Below, in pieces: positions 21,578-30,602 of a stretch of 64,000 nucleotides of DNA. Under the pieces are notes generated by a model. That model was given only the letters and a program-made list of their open reading frames with translations. It had not been told where the DNA came from and made no database searches. How positions within the stretch are numbered: position 1 is the first letter of the stretch; each line of letters opens with the position of its first letter. Both the position numbers and the translations under genes were made by a program. The DNA comes from Solimonas variicoloris DSM 15731 (GTDB lineage: Bacteria; Pseudomonadota; Gammaproteobacteria; Nevskiales; Nevskiaceae), in the NCBI RefSeq assembly GCF_000382285.1, contig NZ_KB907926.1, forward strand, positions 1 through 64,000, written 5' to 3'.

Positions 21578-22171
21578 TTAACTCCTCGCCTCCAGCAGCC
21601 GCTCCAGATAGCGGGCGATCAGGTCTACCTCGAGGTTGACCGCGTCGCCCGGCTGCAGCGCGCCCAGACTGGTATGGGCGAGCGTGTGCGGAATGATGTT
21701 AACGCCAAACGTGCGGCCCTCGACGTCATTGACCGTGAGGCTGACGCCGTCGATACAGATCGAGCCCTTGCGCGCGATGTAGCGCGCAAGCGCCGCCGGC
21801 GCTTCGAAGCGCATGCGCGTCGAGCGCGCGTCCTCGTGCCGTTCGAGCAGCTGGCCGACGCCGTCGACATGGCCGGACACCATATGGCCGCCGAGCGGCT
21901 TTTCCGGCGTCAGGGCGCGTTCGAGGTTGACCGCGGCGCCGGCCTGCCAGCGGCCGGCCGTGGTCAGGTTCAGGGTCTCCGCCGAGAGATCGGCCATGAA
22001 GCCGTCGTCGGACAGGCTGGTCGCCGTCAGACACACGCCGTTGACGGCGATGCTGTCGCCGAGCTGCGTGCCGCGCAGATAGCCCGGCGCGCGGAAGACC
22101 ATGCGGCGGTCGCCGCCGACCGATTCGATGCTGTCGATGCGGCCGAGCGCTTCGATGATGCCGGTGAACAT
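21578..22171 (-). CDS. ribE: Riboflavin synthase subunit alpha
   Basis: 197 residues, two repeated lumazine-binding barrels. It begins MFTGIIEALGRIDSI; NGVCLTATSL in the first repeat and DGVSLTVNDVEGRTFGVNIIPHT (in parts) in the second. GGHMVSGHVDGVG (about 98-110) links them. It dismutates two lumazines to riboflavin. AGGAG lies 7 bases before ATG 22171. It lies 23 bases after ribD and 6 before ribBX in the riboflavin operon. Confidence 0.96.
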   Translation of the reverse strand: MFTGIIEALGRIDSIESVGGDRRMVFRAPGYLRGTQLGDSIAVNGVCLTATSLSDDGFMADLSAETLNLTTAGRWQAGAAVNLERALTPEKPLGGHMVSGHVDGVGQLLERHEDARSTRMRFEAPAALARYIARKGSICIDGVSLTVNDVEGRTFGVNIIPHTLAHTSLGALQPGDAVNLEVDLIARYLERLLEARS

Positions 22172-22194
22172 CGCAAACTCCTTGCGTGGGGCCT

Positions 22195-23298
22195 TCAGGG
22201 CCGGGGGCGCAGCGTGAGGCGCAGGTCGGCGCCGACCGCGCGCGTCTCGACGAATTCCAGCGCGATGCGCTGCGACAGCCGCGCCAGGCCCGGCAGGTAC
22301 GCGAACGGGCGCGCGTCGTGGCCGAGCAGCGTCGGCGCGACGTAGGCGACGATCTCGTCGACCAGGCCATGCAGCAGGGCCGCGCCGGCCAGCCGCGGCC
22401 CGCATTCGAGCAGGATCTCGTTGACCTCGGCGCGCGCCAGCGCCGCCAGTGCCGCGTCGAGCTGCAGCGAGCCGTCGGCGGCGCGCGCCACGTTCAGCAC
22501 CTCGACGCCGTCCGGCACTTCGCGCGGCGCCACGCCGACGACCCAGAAGCGCCGCGCCTCGCCGTCCCAGACGCGCGCCGTCGGCGGCACGCGCGCGGTC
22601 GAGTCGAGGACGATGCGGTCGGGCTGGCGCCGGCCGGGCGCCGTCTCGTCGCCGTCGGCCATCGGCAGACGCACCGTCAACTGCGGATTGTCGGCCATCA
22701 CCGTCGCCACGCCGGTCATCACCGCACCGGCCGCGGCACGCAGGCGGTGCACGTCGGCGCGCGCCGGCGCGCCAGTGATCCACTGGCTCTCGCCGCTCGC
22801 CATCGCCGTGCGGCCGTCGAGGCTGGCGGCGAGCTTGAGCGTCAGCCACGGCCGCGCGCGCCGCATCCGCGACAGGAAGCCGCGATTGAGGCGCTCGGCG
22901 TCGGCGGCGAGCAGACCGGTCTCGACCTCGATGCCGGCGGCGCGCAGCCGCGCGATGCCGCCGCCATCGACCTTCGGATTCGGGTCGGCGGTCGCGACCC
23001 AGACCTTGCCCACGCCGGCGGCGACCAGGGCGTCGGCGCACGGCGGCGTGCGGCCGTGATGGGCGCAGGGCTCGAGCGTGACGAACACCTCGGCGCCGCG
23101 CGCCCGTGCGCCGGCCATGCGCAGTGCGTAAACCTCCGCGTGCGGCTCGCCGGCACGCAGGTGCGCGCCCTCGCCGACCACTTCGCCGTCGCGGACGATC
23201 ACGCAGCCGACGCGCGGATTCGGGTGCGTCGTGTAGACGCCCTGCTCGGCGAGCCGCAGGGCTCGCGCCATGTGCCGCGCCGCGTCAGCCGGAGTCAT
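22195..23298 (-). CDS. ribD: Bifunctional pyrimidine deaminase/reductase RibD
   Basis: 367 residues. The deaminase domain is N-terminal with GEPHAEVYAL (His/Glu of the zinc site, about 46-55) and PCAHHGRTPPCADALVAAG (about 76-94, zinc cysteines). The reductase domain follows with KLAASLDGRTAMASGESQWITG (in parts), DNPQLTVR and a C-terminal GPRLAGALL-like stretch reading GPRLAGAALLHG. It performs the second and third steps from GTP to riboflavin. It lies 19 bases after nrdR, an arrangement common in proteobacteria. Confidence 0.96.
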   Translation of the reverse strand: MTPADAARHMARALRLAEQGVYTTHPNPRVGCVIVRDGEVVGEGAHLRAGEPHAEVYALRMAGARARGAEVFVTLEPCAHHGRTPPCADALVAAGVGKVWVATADPNPKVDGGGIARLRAAGIEVETGLLAADAERLNRGFLSRMRRARPWLTLKLAASLDGRTAMASGESQWITGAPARADVHRLRAAAGAVMTGVATVMADNPQLTVRLPMADGDETAPGRRQPDRIVLDSTARVPPTARVWDGEARRFWVVGVAPREVPDGVEVLNVARAADGSLQLDAALAALARAEVNEILLECGPRLAGAALLHGLVDEIVAYVAPTLLGHDARPFAYLPGLARLSQRIALEFVETRAVGADLRLTLRPRP

Positions 23299-23317
23299 GG
23301 ATGGAGAAGACCGGCGT

Positions 23318-23851
23318 TCAGCCGGACTTGCCGCGACGGCGGGCGGCCGTCGCGTCGGCTTCGAGCAGCGGCAGTTGCGACTTGCGCTCCTCGGCGCTCG
23401 GCTGCGCCTGCAGGCGCTCGATTTCCTCGCGGAAGGCGTTGACGTCGGAGAACGCGCGATAGATCGACGCGAAGCGCACGTAGGCGACGTGGTCGAGGTC
23501 GCGCAGCTCCTCCATCACCCACTCGCCGACCTGGCGCGACGGCACTTCGCGCTCGCCCGACGCGCGCATCTTGCGCATGACGTTCTCGACAGCGTGATCG
23601 ACCATCTCCGGCGACACCGGTCGCTTGTAGATCGCGTGGCCGATGCCGGCGCGCAGCTTGTCCTCGCGGAACGGCTCCGGATCGCCGCTGCGCTTGACGA
23701 CATTGGGCATCGACAGCTGCGCGCGCTCGAAGGTCGTGAAGCGGCCGCCGCAGCGCTCGCATTCACGGCGGCGGCGCACCTGCGCACCGTCCTCGGCCAG
23801 ACGCGAATCGACGACGCGGGTATCCGGCGCCTTGCAGAACGGACACTGCAT
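23318..23851 (-). CDS. nrdR: Transcriptional repressor NrdR
   Basis: 177 residues. The zinc ribbon has [15 protein letters not shown] (about 3-17) and [16 protein letters not shown] (about 28-43), followed by the ATP-cone domain with [19 protein letters not shown] (about 52-70). NrdR binds ATP/dATP and represses ribonucleotide reductase genes. The C-terminal 20 residues are variable and Arg/Ala-rich. It is the first gene ahead of the riboflavin run and sits 29 bases after glyA. NrdR boxes were not seen in this window. Confidence 0.96.
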   Translation of the reverse strand: MQCPFCKAPDTRVVDSRLAEDGAQVRRRRECERCGGRFTTFERAQLSMPNVVKRSGDPEPFREDKLRAGIGHAIYKRPVSPEMVDHAVENVMRKMRASGEREVPSRQVGEWVMEELRDLDHVAYVRFASIYRAFSDVNAFREEIERLQAQPSAEERKSQLPLLEADATAARRRGKSG

Positions 23852-23880
23852 CGTCGTCTATTCCCTTGCGGACCGTCGGC

Positions 23881-25158
<1,278 letters not shown>

Positions 25159-25207
25159 GGGCGGGAGTCCCTCGGCGGGCAAAGGATTGAAGATGGAGAC
25201 GACTTTG

Positions 25208-25254
25208 GGGGCGCGTATTCTACCCGAGCCCCAAGCGCTTGGGGCTCGCGCCCC
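25208..25254 (-). repeat. Nested palindrome upstream of glyA
   Basis: A perfect 24-base palindrome (CGAGCCCCAAGC then GCTTGGGGCTCG, 25225-25248) is enclosed by GGGGCGCG (25208-25215) and CGCGCCCC (25247-25254). It lies between the TetR-gene stop and glyA. It could terminate the repressor transcript or be a protein-binding site. A TAGAAT on the minus strand between the arms could be a glyA -10 element. Confidence 0.6.
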
Positions 25255-25296
25255 GGCAGCCCGCAATCGGTAGTAAGGCTTAGGGGAAGCCGCGGC

Positions 25297-25974
25297 TCAG
25301 GGCGCGCCCGGCTCGGCGCGCCATTGCTCGGCGCCGAGGAAGATCAGGCGCAGCTGGCCGACGAAGTTGGCCTCCAGCTCGCGCGCCAGCTGCGGCTGCT
25401 CCGGCGGCAGGTCGAGGATGTCGCTGGCCGCGTTGAGCATGGTGTTGACGACCAGGCTGCAGATCATCTCCAGCGTCTCGCTCGGCAGGTCCGGCCGAAA
25501 GCCGAGCTGCCGCAGGTCCTGGGCCATCTCGCGCACGAAGTGGCCGACTTCGGTGCGGATCGCCTGGCGCATCGCCGGCGAGCCGCCGCTGCGTTCGCTG
25601 GTCGCGGCGCGGAACTGGCGCGGATGGGCGCGCACGTACTGCAGGTAGATCGCCACCGAGTGGCGAATGATGTCGTGCGTCGGCACCCCGCCCTTGCGCG
25701 CCTCGCGCAGCAGGCGACGCAGCGTCAGCCCGCACTCCTCGACGAGCGCGAGGCCGAGTTCGTCCATGTCGCGGAAATGCCGGTAGAACGCCGTCGGCAC
25801 CACGCCGGCCTCGCGCGTCAGCTCGCGCAGGCTCAGGCTCGGAAAGCTGTGCCCGCGGCTCATCAGCGTCAGCGCCGCGTCGAGCAGACGCTCGCGCGTC
25901 AGCTGCTTGCGCGCGCCGCGGCCGAGCGGTTCGCCGTCGAGCGGAACCGGGCGCGAAGGTAGTTTCATCGCCAT
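25297..25974 (-). CDS. TetR family repressor of unsaturated fatty acid genes (FabR/DesT-like)
   Basis: 225 residues from ATG 25974 (a GTG at 25980 and ATG at 25968 are alternatives; no clear ribosome site chooses). The HTH region reads SLSLRELTREAGVVPTAFYRHF, then RDMDELGLALVEECGLTLRRL, closely resembling E. coli FabR ([22 protein letters not shown] as I recall it). Such proteins sense the saturated/unsaturated acyl-CoA balance and repress desaturase or fabA/fabB genes. It is divergent from the reductase-desaturase pair, with two matching operator-like boxes in the 137-base intergenic region. Likely autoregulated as well. Confidence 0.88.
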   Translation of the reverse strand: MAMKLPSRPVPLDGEPLGRGARKQLTRERLLDAALTLMSRGHSFPSLSLRELTREAGVVPTAFYRHFRDMDELGLALVEECGLTLRRLLREARKGGVPTHDIIRHSVAIYLQYVRAHPRQFRAATSERSGGSPAMRQAIRTEVGHFVREMAQDLRQLGFRPDLPSETLEMICSLVVNTMLNAASDILDLPPEQPQLARELEANFVGQLRLIFLGAEQWRAEPGAP

Positions 25975-26040
25975 GTTCACAGCATAACAGCCTTTTGCAG
26001 CATGGACTTACGCTTCACATCTCGATGAGATCACGTTTTC

Positions 26041-26058
26041 AGTGAACACTTGTTGACA
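26041..26058. promoter_or_regulatory. DesT/FabR-type operator box 1
   Basis: AGTGAACACTTGTTGACA, an interrupted palindrome of half-sites GTGAAC and GTTGAC separated by four bases. It resembles the published DesT/FabR sites (AGTGAAC-N4-GTTGACT as I recall). The left half-site is perfect to a GTGAAC-N4-GTTCAC consensus. It lies between the divergent repressor and reductase genes. Confidence 0.7.
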
Positions 26059-26082
26059 TTGGATGATGGCATCGGCAGGATG

Positions 26083-26100
26083 TGTGCACACTTGTTCACA
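26083..26100. promoter_or_regulatory. DesT/FabR-type operator box 2
   Basis: TGTGCACACTTGTTCACA matches box 1 at 15 of 18 positions and has the perfect right half-site GTTCAC. It begins 42 bases after box 1, four helical turns, and ends 11 bases before the reductase ATG, so a bound repressor would block transcription start or early elongation. Confidence 0.65.
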
Positions 26101-26111
26101 GAGCCGCGCCC

Positions 26112-27206
26112 ATGCCCTCCGCCGCCCCGCTGCCACTGCTGCGCCGCGCCGCCGACCGCGTCCTGCGCGCGTCCTGGCTGCATCCGCTGAACGACGTCGA
26201 CGCGCTCAACGATCTGCTCGGCCGGGTCGATCCGCGCTGGTCGCTGACCGAGATCCGCGCCGAACTGGTCCGCCGCGAGCCGGAAACCGACGAGGTCTGC
26301 AGTTTCTGGCTGCGCCCGAACCACCTGTGGCCGGGCTTCGCCGCCGGCCAGCATCTCAGCGTGCAGGTCGAGATCGACGGCGTGCGCCAGCAGCGCTGCT
26401 ACAGTCTCAGCTCGGACCCGGCCGAACCGCGCCTGCTGCGCCTCACCGTCAAGCGCCATGACGGCGGCCGCGTCTCGCGCTGGCTGCACGAGCGCCTGCA
26501 GCCGGGCGACATCGTCACGCTGAGCGCGCCAGGCGGCGACTTCATGCTGCCGGCGCGCCTCGAACATCCGCTGCTGCTGATCGGCGCCGGCAGCGGCATG
26601 ACGCCGCTGCTCTCGCTGCTGTATGCGCTGCGCACGCGCGCGCCGCAGGCCGACGTCGTGCTGCTGCAGGTCTGCCGCAGCCCGGCCGACGAACTGTTCG
26701 CCGGCGAACTGCAGGCGCTGGCGCGCGACTGGCCGGGCCTGCATGTGCAGGTCTGGCATACGGCGCAGCGCGGCCGCCCCGACGCGGCGACGCTGCTGGC
26801 CGGCATTGCCGACGCCGCCGCGCGCGAAACCTATGTCTGCGGCCCGGCGCCGTTCATGGCGGCGATCGAAGCGCAGCGGCAGGCCCTCGGCGCGAGCGCG
26901 CCGCTGCATCTGGAACGCTTCGGCCTGCCGCCGCGCGCGCCGGTCGACGGCGCTGCCGCCGACGTGCGCTGCGCCCGCTCGGAACGCGCCTTCGCGGCGG
27001 CACCCGGCACGGCCCTGCTGGCCGCCGCCGAAAGCGCCGGGCTCAGGCCCGCGTACGGCTGCCGGATCGGCATCTGCCACACCTGCCTGTGCCACAAGCG
27101 CAGCGGCAGCGTCGAAAACCTGGTGAGCGGCGAGCGCAGCGACGGTGACGAATGGATCCGCCTCTGCGTCAGCGCCGCCCGCAGCGATCTCGAACTCGAC
27201 CTTTGA
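26112..27206 (+). CDS. Ferredoxin reductase with C-terminal [2Fe-2S] domain, partner of the desaturase (DesC-like)
   Basis: 364 residues. FAD domain with RCYSLSSDP (about 97-105, the RxYS motif), NAD-binding GAGSGMTPLLSLL (about 157-169) and YVCGPAPFM (about 238-246), then a plant-type ferredoxin domain with YGCRIGICHTCLCHKR and RLCVSAA supplying four cysteines. It would pass electrons from NAD(P)H to the desaturase encoded 5 bases downstream. In Pseudomonas the equivalent pair desCB is repressed by DesT. ATG 26112 lies after the second operator box. Confidence 0.88.
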   Translation: MPSAAPLPLLRRAADRVLRASWLHPLNDVDALNDLLGRVDPRWSLTEIRAELVRREPETDEVCSFWLRPNHLWPGFAAGQHLSVQVEIDGVRQQRCYSLSSDPAEPRLLRLTVKRHDGGRVSRWLHERLQPGDIVTLSAPGGDFMLPARLEHPLLLIGAGSGMTPLLSLLYALRTRAPQADVVLLQVCRSPADELFAGELQALARDWPGLHVQVWHTAQRGRPDAATLLAGIADAAARETYVCGPAPFMAAIEAQRQALGASAPLHLERFGLPPRAPVDGAAADVRCARSERAFAAAPGTALLAAAESAGLRPAYGCRIGICHTCLCHKRSGSVENLVSGERSDGDEWIRLCVSAARSDLELDL

Positions 27207-27211
27207 ATCCG

Positions 27212-28327
27212 ATGACCACCCTCTCGAAGTCCATGGAGAAGCGCATGAACGCCGCCAGGCCCCGCCTCAGCCGCACCCAGGTCGCCGCGCTGCAGGCCGA
27301 ACTCGACGCCGTGCGCGACAGCGTGATGAGCACGCTCGGCGAACGCGACGTCGCCCATATCCGCAAGATGATCCGTCGCGCGCGCGGCAGCGCGATCGCC
27401 GGCCGCGCGATGATCGGACTCGGCTTCGATCCGCTCAGCTTCGCCGTCGGCGTCGCCGCGCTCGCGCACGCCAAGATCGTCGAGAACATGGAGATCGGCC
27501 ACAACGTCATGCACGGCCAGTACGACTGGACCAACGATCCGGCCCTGAACTCGCTGCGCTACGAATGGGACAACGTCTGCGACGCCGGCATGTGGCGCCA
27601 TTTCCACAACTACGAGCACCACACCTACACCAATATCCTCGGCAAGGACCGCGACTTCGGCTACACGATCCTGCGCCTGTCGGACGAGCAGAAGTGGCAT
27701 CCGTTCTTCCTGTTCCAGCCGCTCTGGAACGCGATCCTGGCGCTCGCCTTCGAGTTCGGCGTCGGCGGCCACGACATCCAGGTCGAGCGCCTGCTGAACG
27801 GCACGATGAGCTGGCAGGAATTCAAGGCGCGCTCGAAGCCTTTCCATCGCAAGATCCGCAAGCAGCTCGCCAAGGACTACGTGCTGTTCCCGCTGCTGAC
27901 GTTCTGGAACGCGCCACGCGTGCTGCTCGGCAACCTGCTCGCCAACCTGATCCGCAACCTGTGGTCGTACGCGATCATCTTCTGCGGCCATTTCCCGAAT
28001 GGCACCGAAGTGTTCAGCGAAGAGGAAACGCAGAACGAGACGCGCGGCGACTGGTACGTACGGCAGATCGTCGGTTCGGCGAACATCGAGGGCAGCCGCA
28101 CGTTCCATATCCTCAGCGGCCATCTGAGCCACCAGATCGAGCACCATCTGTTCCCGGACATGCCGGCACATCGCTACGCCGAGATCGCGCCGCAGGTTCG
28201 CGACATCTGCGCCAGGTACGGCCTCGCCTACAACACCGCAAGCTTCGCGCGCCAGTACGGCACGGTGCTGGCCAAGGTGTTCCGCCATGCGTTACCGTCG
28301 CGGCGCGCCACCCCGGCGTTCGCTTGA
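27212..28327 (+). CDS. Membrane acyl-CoA/acyl-lipid desaturase (DesB-like)
   Basis: 371 residues, integral membrane di-iron desaturase. Three histidine boxes are visible: GHNVMHGQYDW (about 96-106), HFHNYEHHTYT (about 131-141) and HQIEHHLFPDMP (about 306-317), with hydrophobic stretches between. It introduces a double bond into fatty acyl chains of CoA or lipid, adjusting membrane fluidity. It starts 5 bases after the reductase stop and must be co-expressed with it under the FabR/DesT-like repressor. The bond position it makes cannot be read from sequence. Confidence 0.9.
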   Translation: MTTLSKSMEKRMNAARPRLSRTQVAALQAELDAVRDSVMSTLGERDVAHIRKMIRRARGSAIAGRAMIGLGFDPLSFAVGVAALAHAKIVENMEIGHNVMHGQYDWTNDPALNSLRYEWDNVCDAGMWRHFHNYEHHTYTNILGKDRDFGYTILRLSDEQKWHPFFLFQPLWNAILALAFEFGVGGHDIQVERLLNGTMSWQEFKARSKPFHRKIRKQLAKDYVLFPLLTFWNAPRVLLGNLLANLIRNLWSYAIIFCGHFPNGTEVFSEEETQNETRGDWYVRQIVGSANIEGSRTFHILSGHLSHQIEHHLFPDMPAHRYAEIAPQVRDICARYGLAYNTASFARQYGTVLAKVFRHALPSRRATPAFA

Positions 28328-28340
28328 GGCTCGACCCGCC

Positions 28341-28751
28341 ATGAAGACGCTGCAGCGCCTCGAACTGCTCAAGGATCTCGTGCAGCAGGCCGTCGATCGC
28401 GGCGCGACCTCGGTCGAAGCCGTCCACCAGCACATCGCGGCGCTGCCGTTCGAGATGCTGGAGAAGTCCGGCCTGCTCGATGACGACAAGCTCAAGCTGA
28501 AGGAAAAGCAGCAGCGCACGATCGGCGCGGTCTACGACGCGATCCGCCGCGTCAACCAGCAGATCGGCCAGCTGCTGTCCGACCAGTTCGAACTCGTCGA
28601 GGACGGCGCGCACATCAAGCGGGTGCTCGACGAACAGGCGCAGCCAGCGCCCAAGCCGGTACCGAAGCGAAAACCGGCCGCGAAGAAGCGCGCCCCGGCA
28701 AGCAAGGCACACAAATCAGGCGCCAAGACCAAGAAGCCGGCCGCTTCCTGA
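28341..28751 (+). CDS. Hypothetical protein with basic Ala/Lys/Pro tail
   Basis: 136 residues. The first 100 are helical and charged (RLELLKDLVQQAVDRGATSV, then ALPFEMLEKSGLLDDDKLKL), and the last 40 are Lys/Ala/Pro-rich with KRKPAAKKRAPASK, similar in composition to histone-H1-like tails, which may bind nucleic acid or polyanions. I do not recognise a named family. It follows the desaturase by 13 bases on the same strand, so it may share the transcript. Its stop codon lies inside the first of three 15-base repeats. Confidence 0.7.
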   Translation: MKTLQRLELLKDLVQQAVDRGATSVEAVHQHIAALPFEMLEKSGLLDDDKLKLKEKQQRTIGAVYDAIRRVNQQIGQLLSDQFELVEDGAHIKRVLDEQAQPAPKPVPKRKPAAKKRAPASKAHKSGAKTKKPAAS

Positions 28752-28789
28752 TCGGGGTTTTCCTGATCAGGCCTTTCCTGATCGGACTT
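28745..28789. repeat. Three tandem 15-base repeats
   Basis: TTCCTGATCGGGGTT, TTCCTGATCAGGCCT and TTCCTGATCGGACTT follow each other with an exact 15-base period. In the frame of the preceding gene each unit has a TGA, so the gene stops in the first unit and meets two further in-frame stops. The unit is the outer tip of the inverted-repeat element. Confidence 0.8.
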
Positions 28790-29365
28790 TGGATTTCGCG
28801 CTGACGCGCGCCCTACTTCTCTTTGCTTGTGCAAAGAGAAGTAGGCAAGAGAAACACACCCCTGGCTTACGCGCCGGCCCTCGCAGTAGCTCGGGCGTTC
28901 GCCGGGGCGGATGTCCACCGGACATCCGCAAACCCCCGGCTCACCCTGCGATGCTCGCCGGCCCGGCCGGCGCTGAAACTCGCGGTGCTGCGCACCGCTC
29001 AAACAGTCAGCGCCGGACAGCCCCGGACCGGCTGCGCTTCTCGGCGCTACGCAAAGGGGACCCAAAAGAAAGCAGCAAAGCGTCCTCGCCACTGCGTTCT
29101 GCGGTTGCCTTTGCCGTACGGGTCCCCTTGGGCCGCACCGAGCAGCGCAGCGCGCGCAGGGAATGGCCGGCCAGGACGGCCGGCCAAGTCGCCGCCGCGG
29201 CAGGGATGCCGCGTCGGCGACGGTCCCGAGCACGTGAGCAGCACAGGGCACTTCGCGCAGCGAAGTGCGGCCCCAGGGGTGTGCTTTCTTTTGCTTACTT
29301 TTCTTTGCACAAGCAAAGAAAAGTGAGGCGCGCGTCAGCGCGAAATCAAATGCCCGATCAGGAAG
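28745..29365. repeat. Composite inverted-repeat element, non-coding
   Basis: About 620 bases with long imperfect terminal inverted repeats. The left arm (about 28775-28865) and right arm (about 29273-29365) share TTCCTGATCGG, GATTTCGCGCTGACGCGCGCC, CTTTGCTTGTGCAAAG and CACACCCCTGG in mirrored order. Each arm contains its own hairpin: 28813-28844 (14-bp perfect stem, TTGT loop) and 29294-29327 (15-bp stem, one T-G pair). Inside are further self-complementary pairs, e.g. AAGGGGACCC (29054) with GGGTCCCCTT (29120). No frame looks like a real protein. It resembles intergenic repeats scattered through Xanthomonas/Lysobacter-type genomes. Confidence 0.75.
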
Positions 29366-29425
29366 AAACGCGACGAAGGGCGCGCAGACGAAAGCGCACC
29401 GGCCCACCCTCCCGAACCGTCGCGC

Positions 29426-30523
29426 TCAGTCGACGACCTCAAGCATCAAATCGAGCGCCGCGCGCGCCGGCTTCGCGACCTCTTCCGGCACGCGGATACG
29501 GTTGACCGTGTTGCCGGCGACGAGGTTGTCGAGCGTCCAGGCCAGATGCTGCGGATCGGTGCGGAACATCGTCGAGCACATGCACACGGTCGGCGACATG
29601 AACTCGACCGTCACGCCCTTGTCCTTCATTTCGTCGGCGAGGCGGTTGACGAGATTGAGCTCGGTGCCGACCAGCCAGTGCTCGCCCGGCGCCGACGCCC
29701 GCACCACGCGCAGGATGTACTCGGTCGAGCCGACGTAGTCGCTCGCCTCGCAGACCGCGAGTGCGTTCTCCGGATGGCTGATGACCTTGCCGTGCGGCAC
29801 GCGCTGGCGGAAAGCGTCAATGTGCGCCGGCTGGAACATCTGGTGCACCGAGCAGAAGCCACGCCACAGGATCATCTTCGCGGCCTTGATCTGCTCCGGC
29901 GTATTGCCGCCGAGCGGCTTGGTGAAATCCCAGACGATCATCTGCTCGAGCGGGATGCCCATCTTCTTCGCCGTGTTGCGGCCGAGATGCTGGTCGGGGA
30001 AGAACAGCACTTTCTCGCGGCGCGCGAAGCTCCATTCGAGCACGGCGCGGGCGTTGCTCGACGTGCAGACGATGCCGCCGTGGCGGCCGCAGAAGGCCTT
30101 CAGGTCGGCCGCCGAATTGATGTACGTGACCGGCGTGACGAGCTGGTCCGGATCAAGGATCTCGGACAGCTCGGCCCAGCACTTGTTGACCTTGACCAGA
30201 TTCGCCATGTCGGCCATCGAACAGCCGGCGGCGAGGTCCGGCAGGATCACCGTGCGCTTGCCGTCGGTCAGGATGTCCGCGACTTCGGCCATGAAGTGCA
30301 CGCCGCAGAACACGATGAAATCGGCATCGGTCTTCGACGCCAGCTGCGAGAGCTTCAGCGAGTCGCCGGTGAAATCGGCGTGCTTGAAGACCTCGTTGCG
30401 CTGGTAGTGATGGCCGAGGATGCAAAGGCGCTTGCCGAGGATCTGCTTGGCGGCGGCGATGCGGGCATCGCACTCGCCGTCGTCGAGCAGGTTGAATTCG
30501 TCGATTTTCAGAGCCGCTGCCAT
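29426..30523 (-). CDS. nadA: Quinolinate synthase
   Basis: 365 residues. LGHHYQRNEV (about 36-45) binds substrate. Three cysteines for the [4Fe-4S] cluster are seen in AAGCSMADMA (about 99), WRGFCSVHQMF (about 222) and VCMCSTMFR (about 315-323). It condenses iminoaspartate with dihydroxyacetone phosphate to quinolinate in NAD synthesis. The upstream GGAGGT lies 6 bases before ATG 30523. nadC is elsewhere in the window (41277); nadB is not present. It probably ends convergently with the repeat element acting as a spacer. Confidence 0.96.
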   Translation of the reverse strand: MAAALKIDEFNLLDDGECDARIAAAKQILGKRLCILGHHYQRNEVFKHADFTGDSLKLSQLASKTDADFIVFCGVHFMAEVADILTDGKRTVILPDLAAGCSMADMANLVKVNKCWAELSEILDPDQLVTPVTYINSAADLKAFCGRHGGIVCTSSNARAVLEWSFARREKVLFFPDQHLGRNTAKKMGIPLEQMIVWDFTKPLGGNTPEQIKAAKMILWRGFCSVHQMFQPAHIDAFRQRVPHGKVISHPENALAVCEASDYVGSTEYILRVVRASAPGEHWLVGTELNLVNRLADEMKDKGVTVEFMSPTVCMCSTMFRTDPQHLAWTLDNLVAGNTVNRIRVPEEVAKPARAALDLMLEVVD

Positions 30524-30567
30524 CTCACACCTCCATCTGCCTGTCCCGCGCCGCGATTCCGCGACAC

Positions 30568-30593
30568 AGCGGCCGCGGCAAGGCGCGGCCGCT
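30568..30593 (-). terminator. Stem-loop after aspS
   Basis: Perfect 10-bp stem AGCGGCCGCG/CGCGGCCGCT with a six-base loop, just past the aspS stop and before nadA on the minus strand. There is no T-tract, so termination strength is uncertain. Confidence 0.45.
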
Positions 30594-30602
30594 GCCGGCG
30601 CT

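Noticed and set aside
28789-29505. Open frames inside the inverted-repeat element
   Set aside because: Frames exist on both strands and run across the arms, a consequence of symmetry; none has a family motif or ribosome site.
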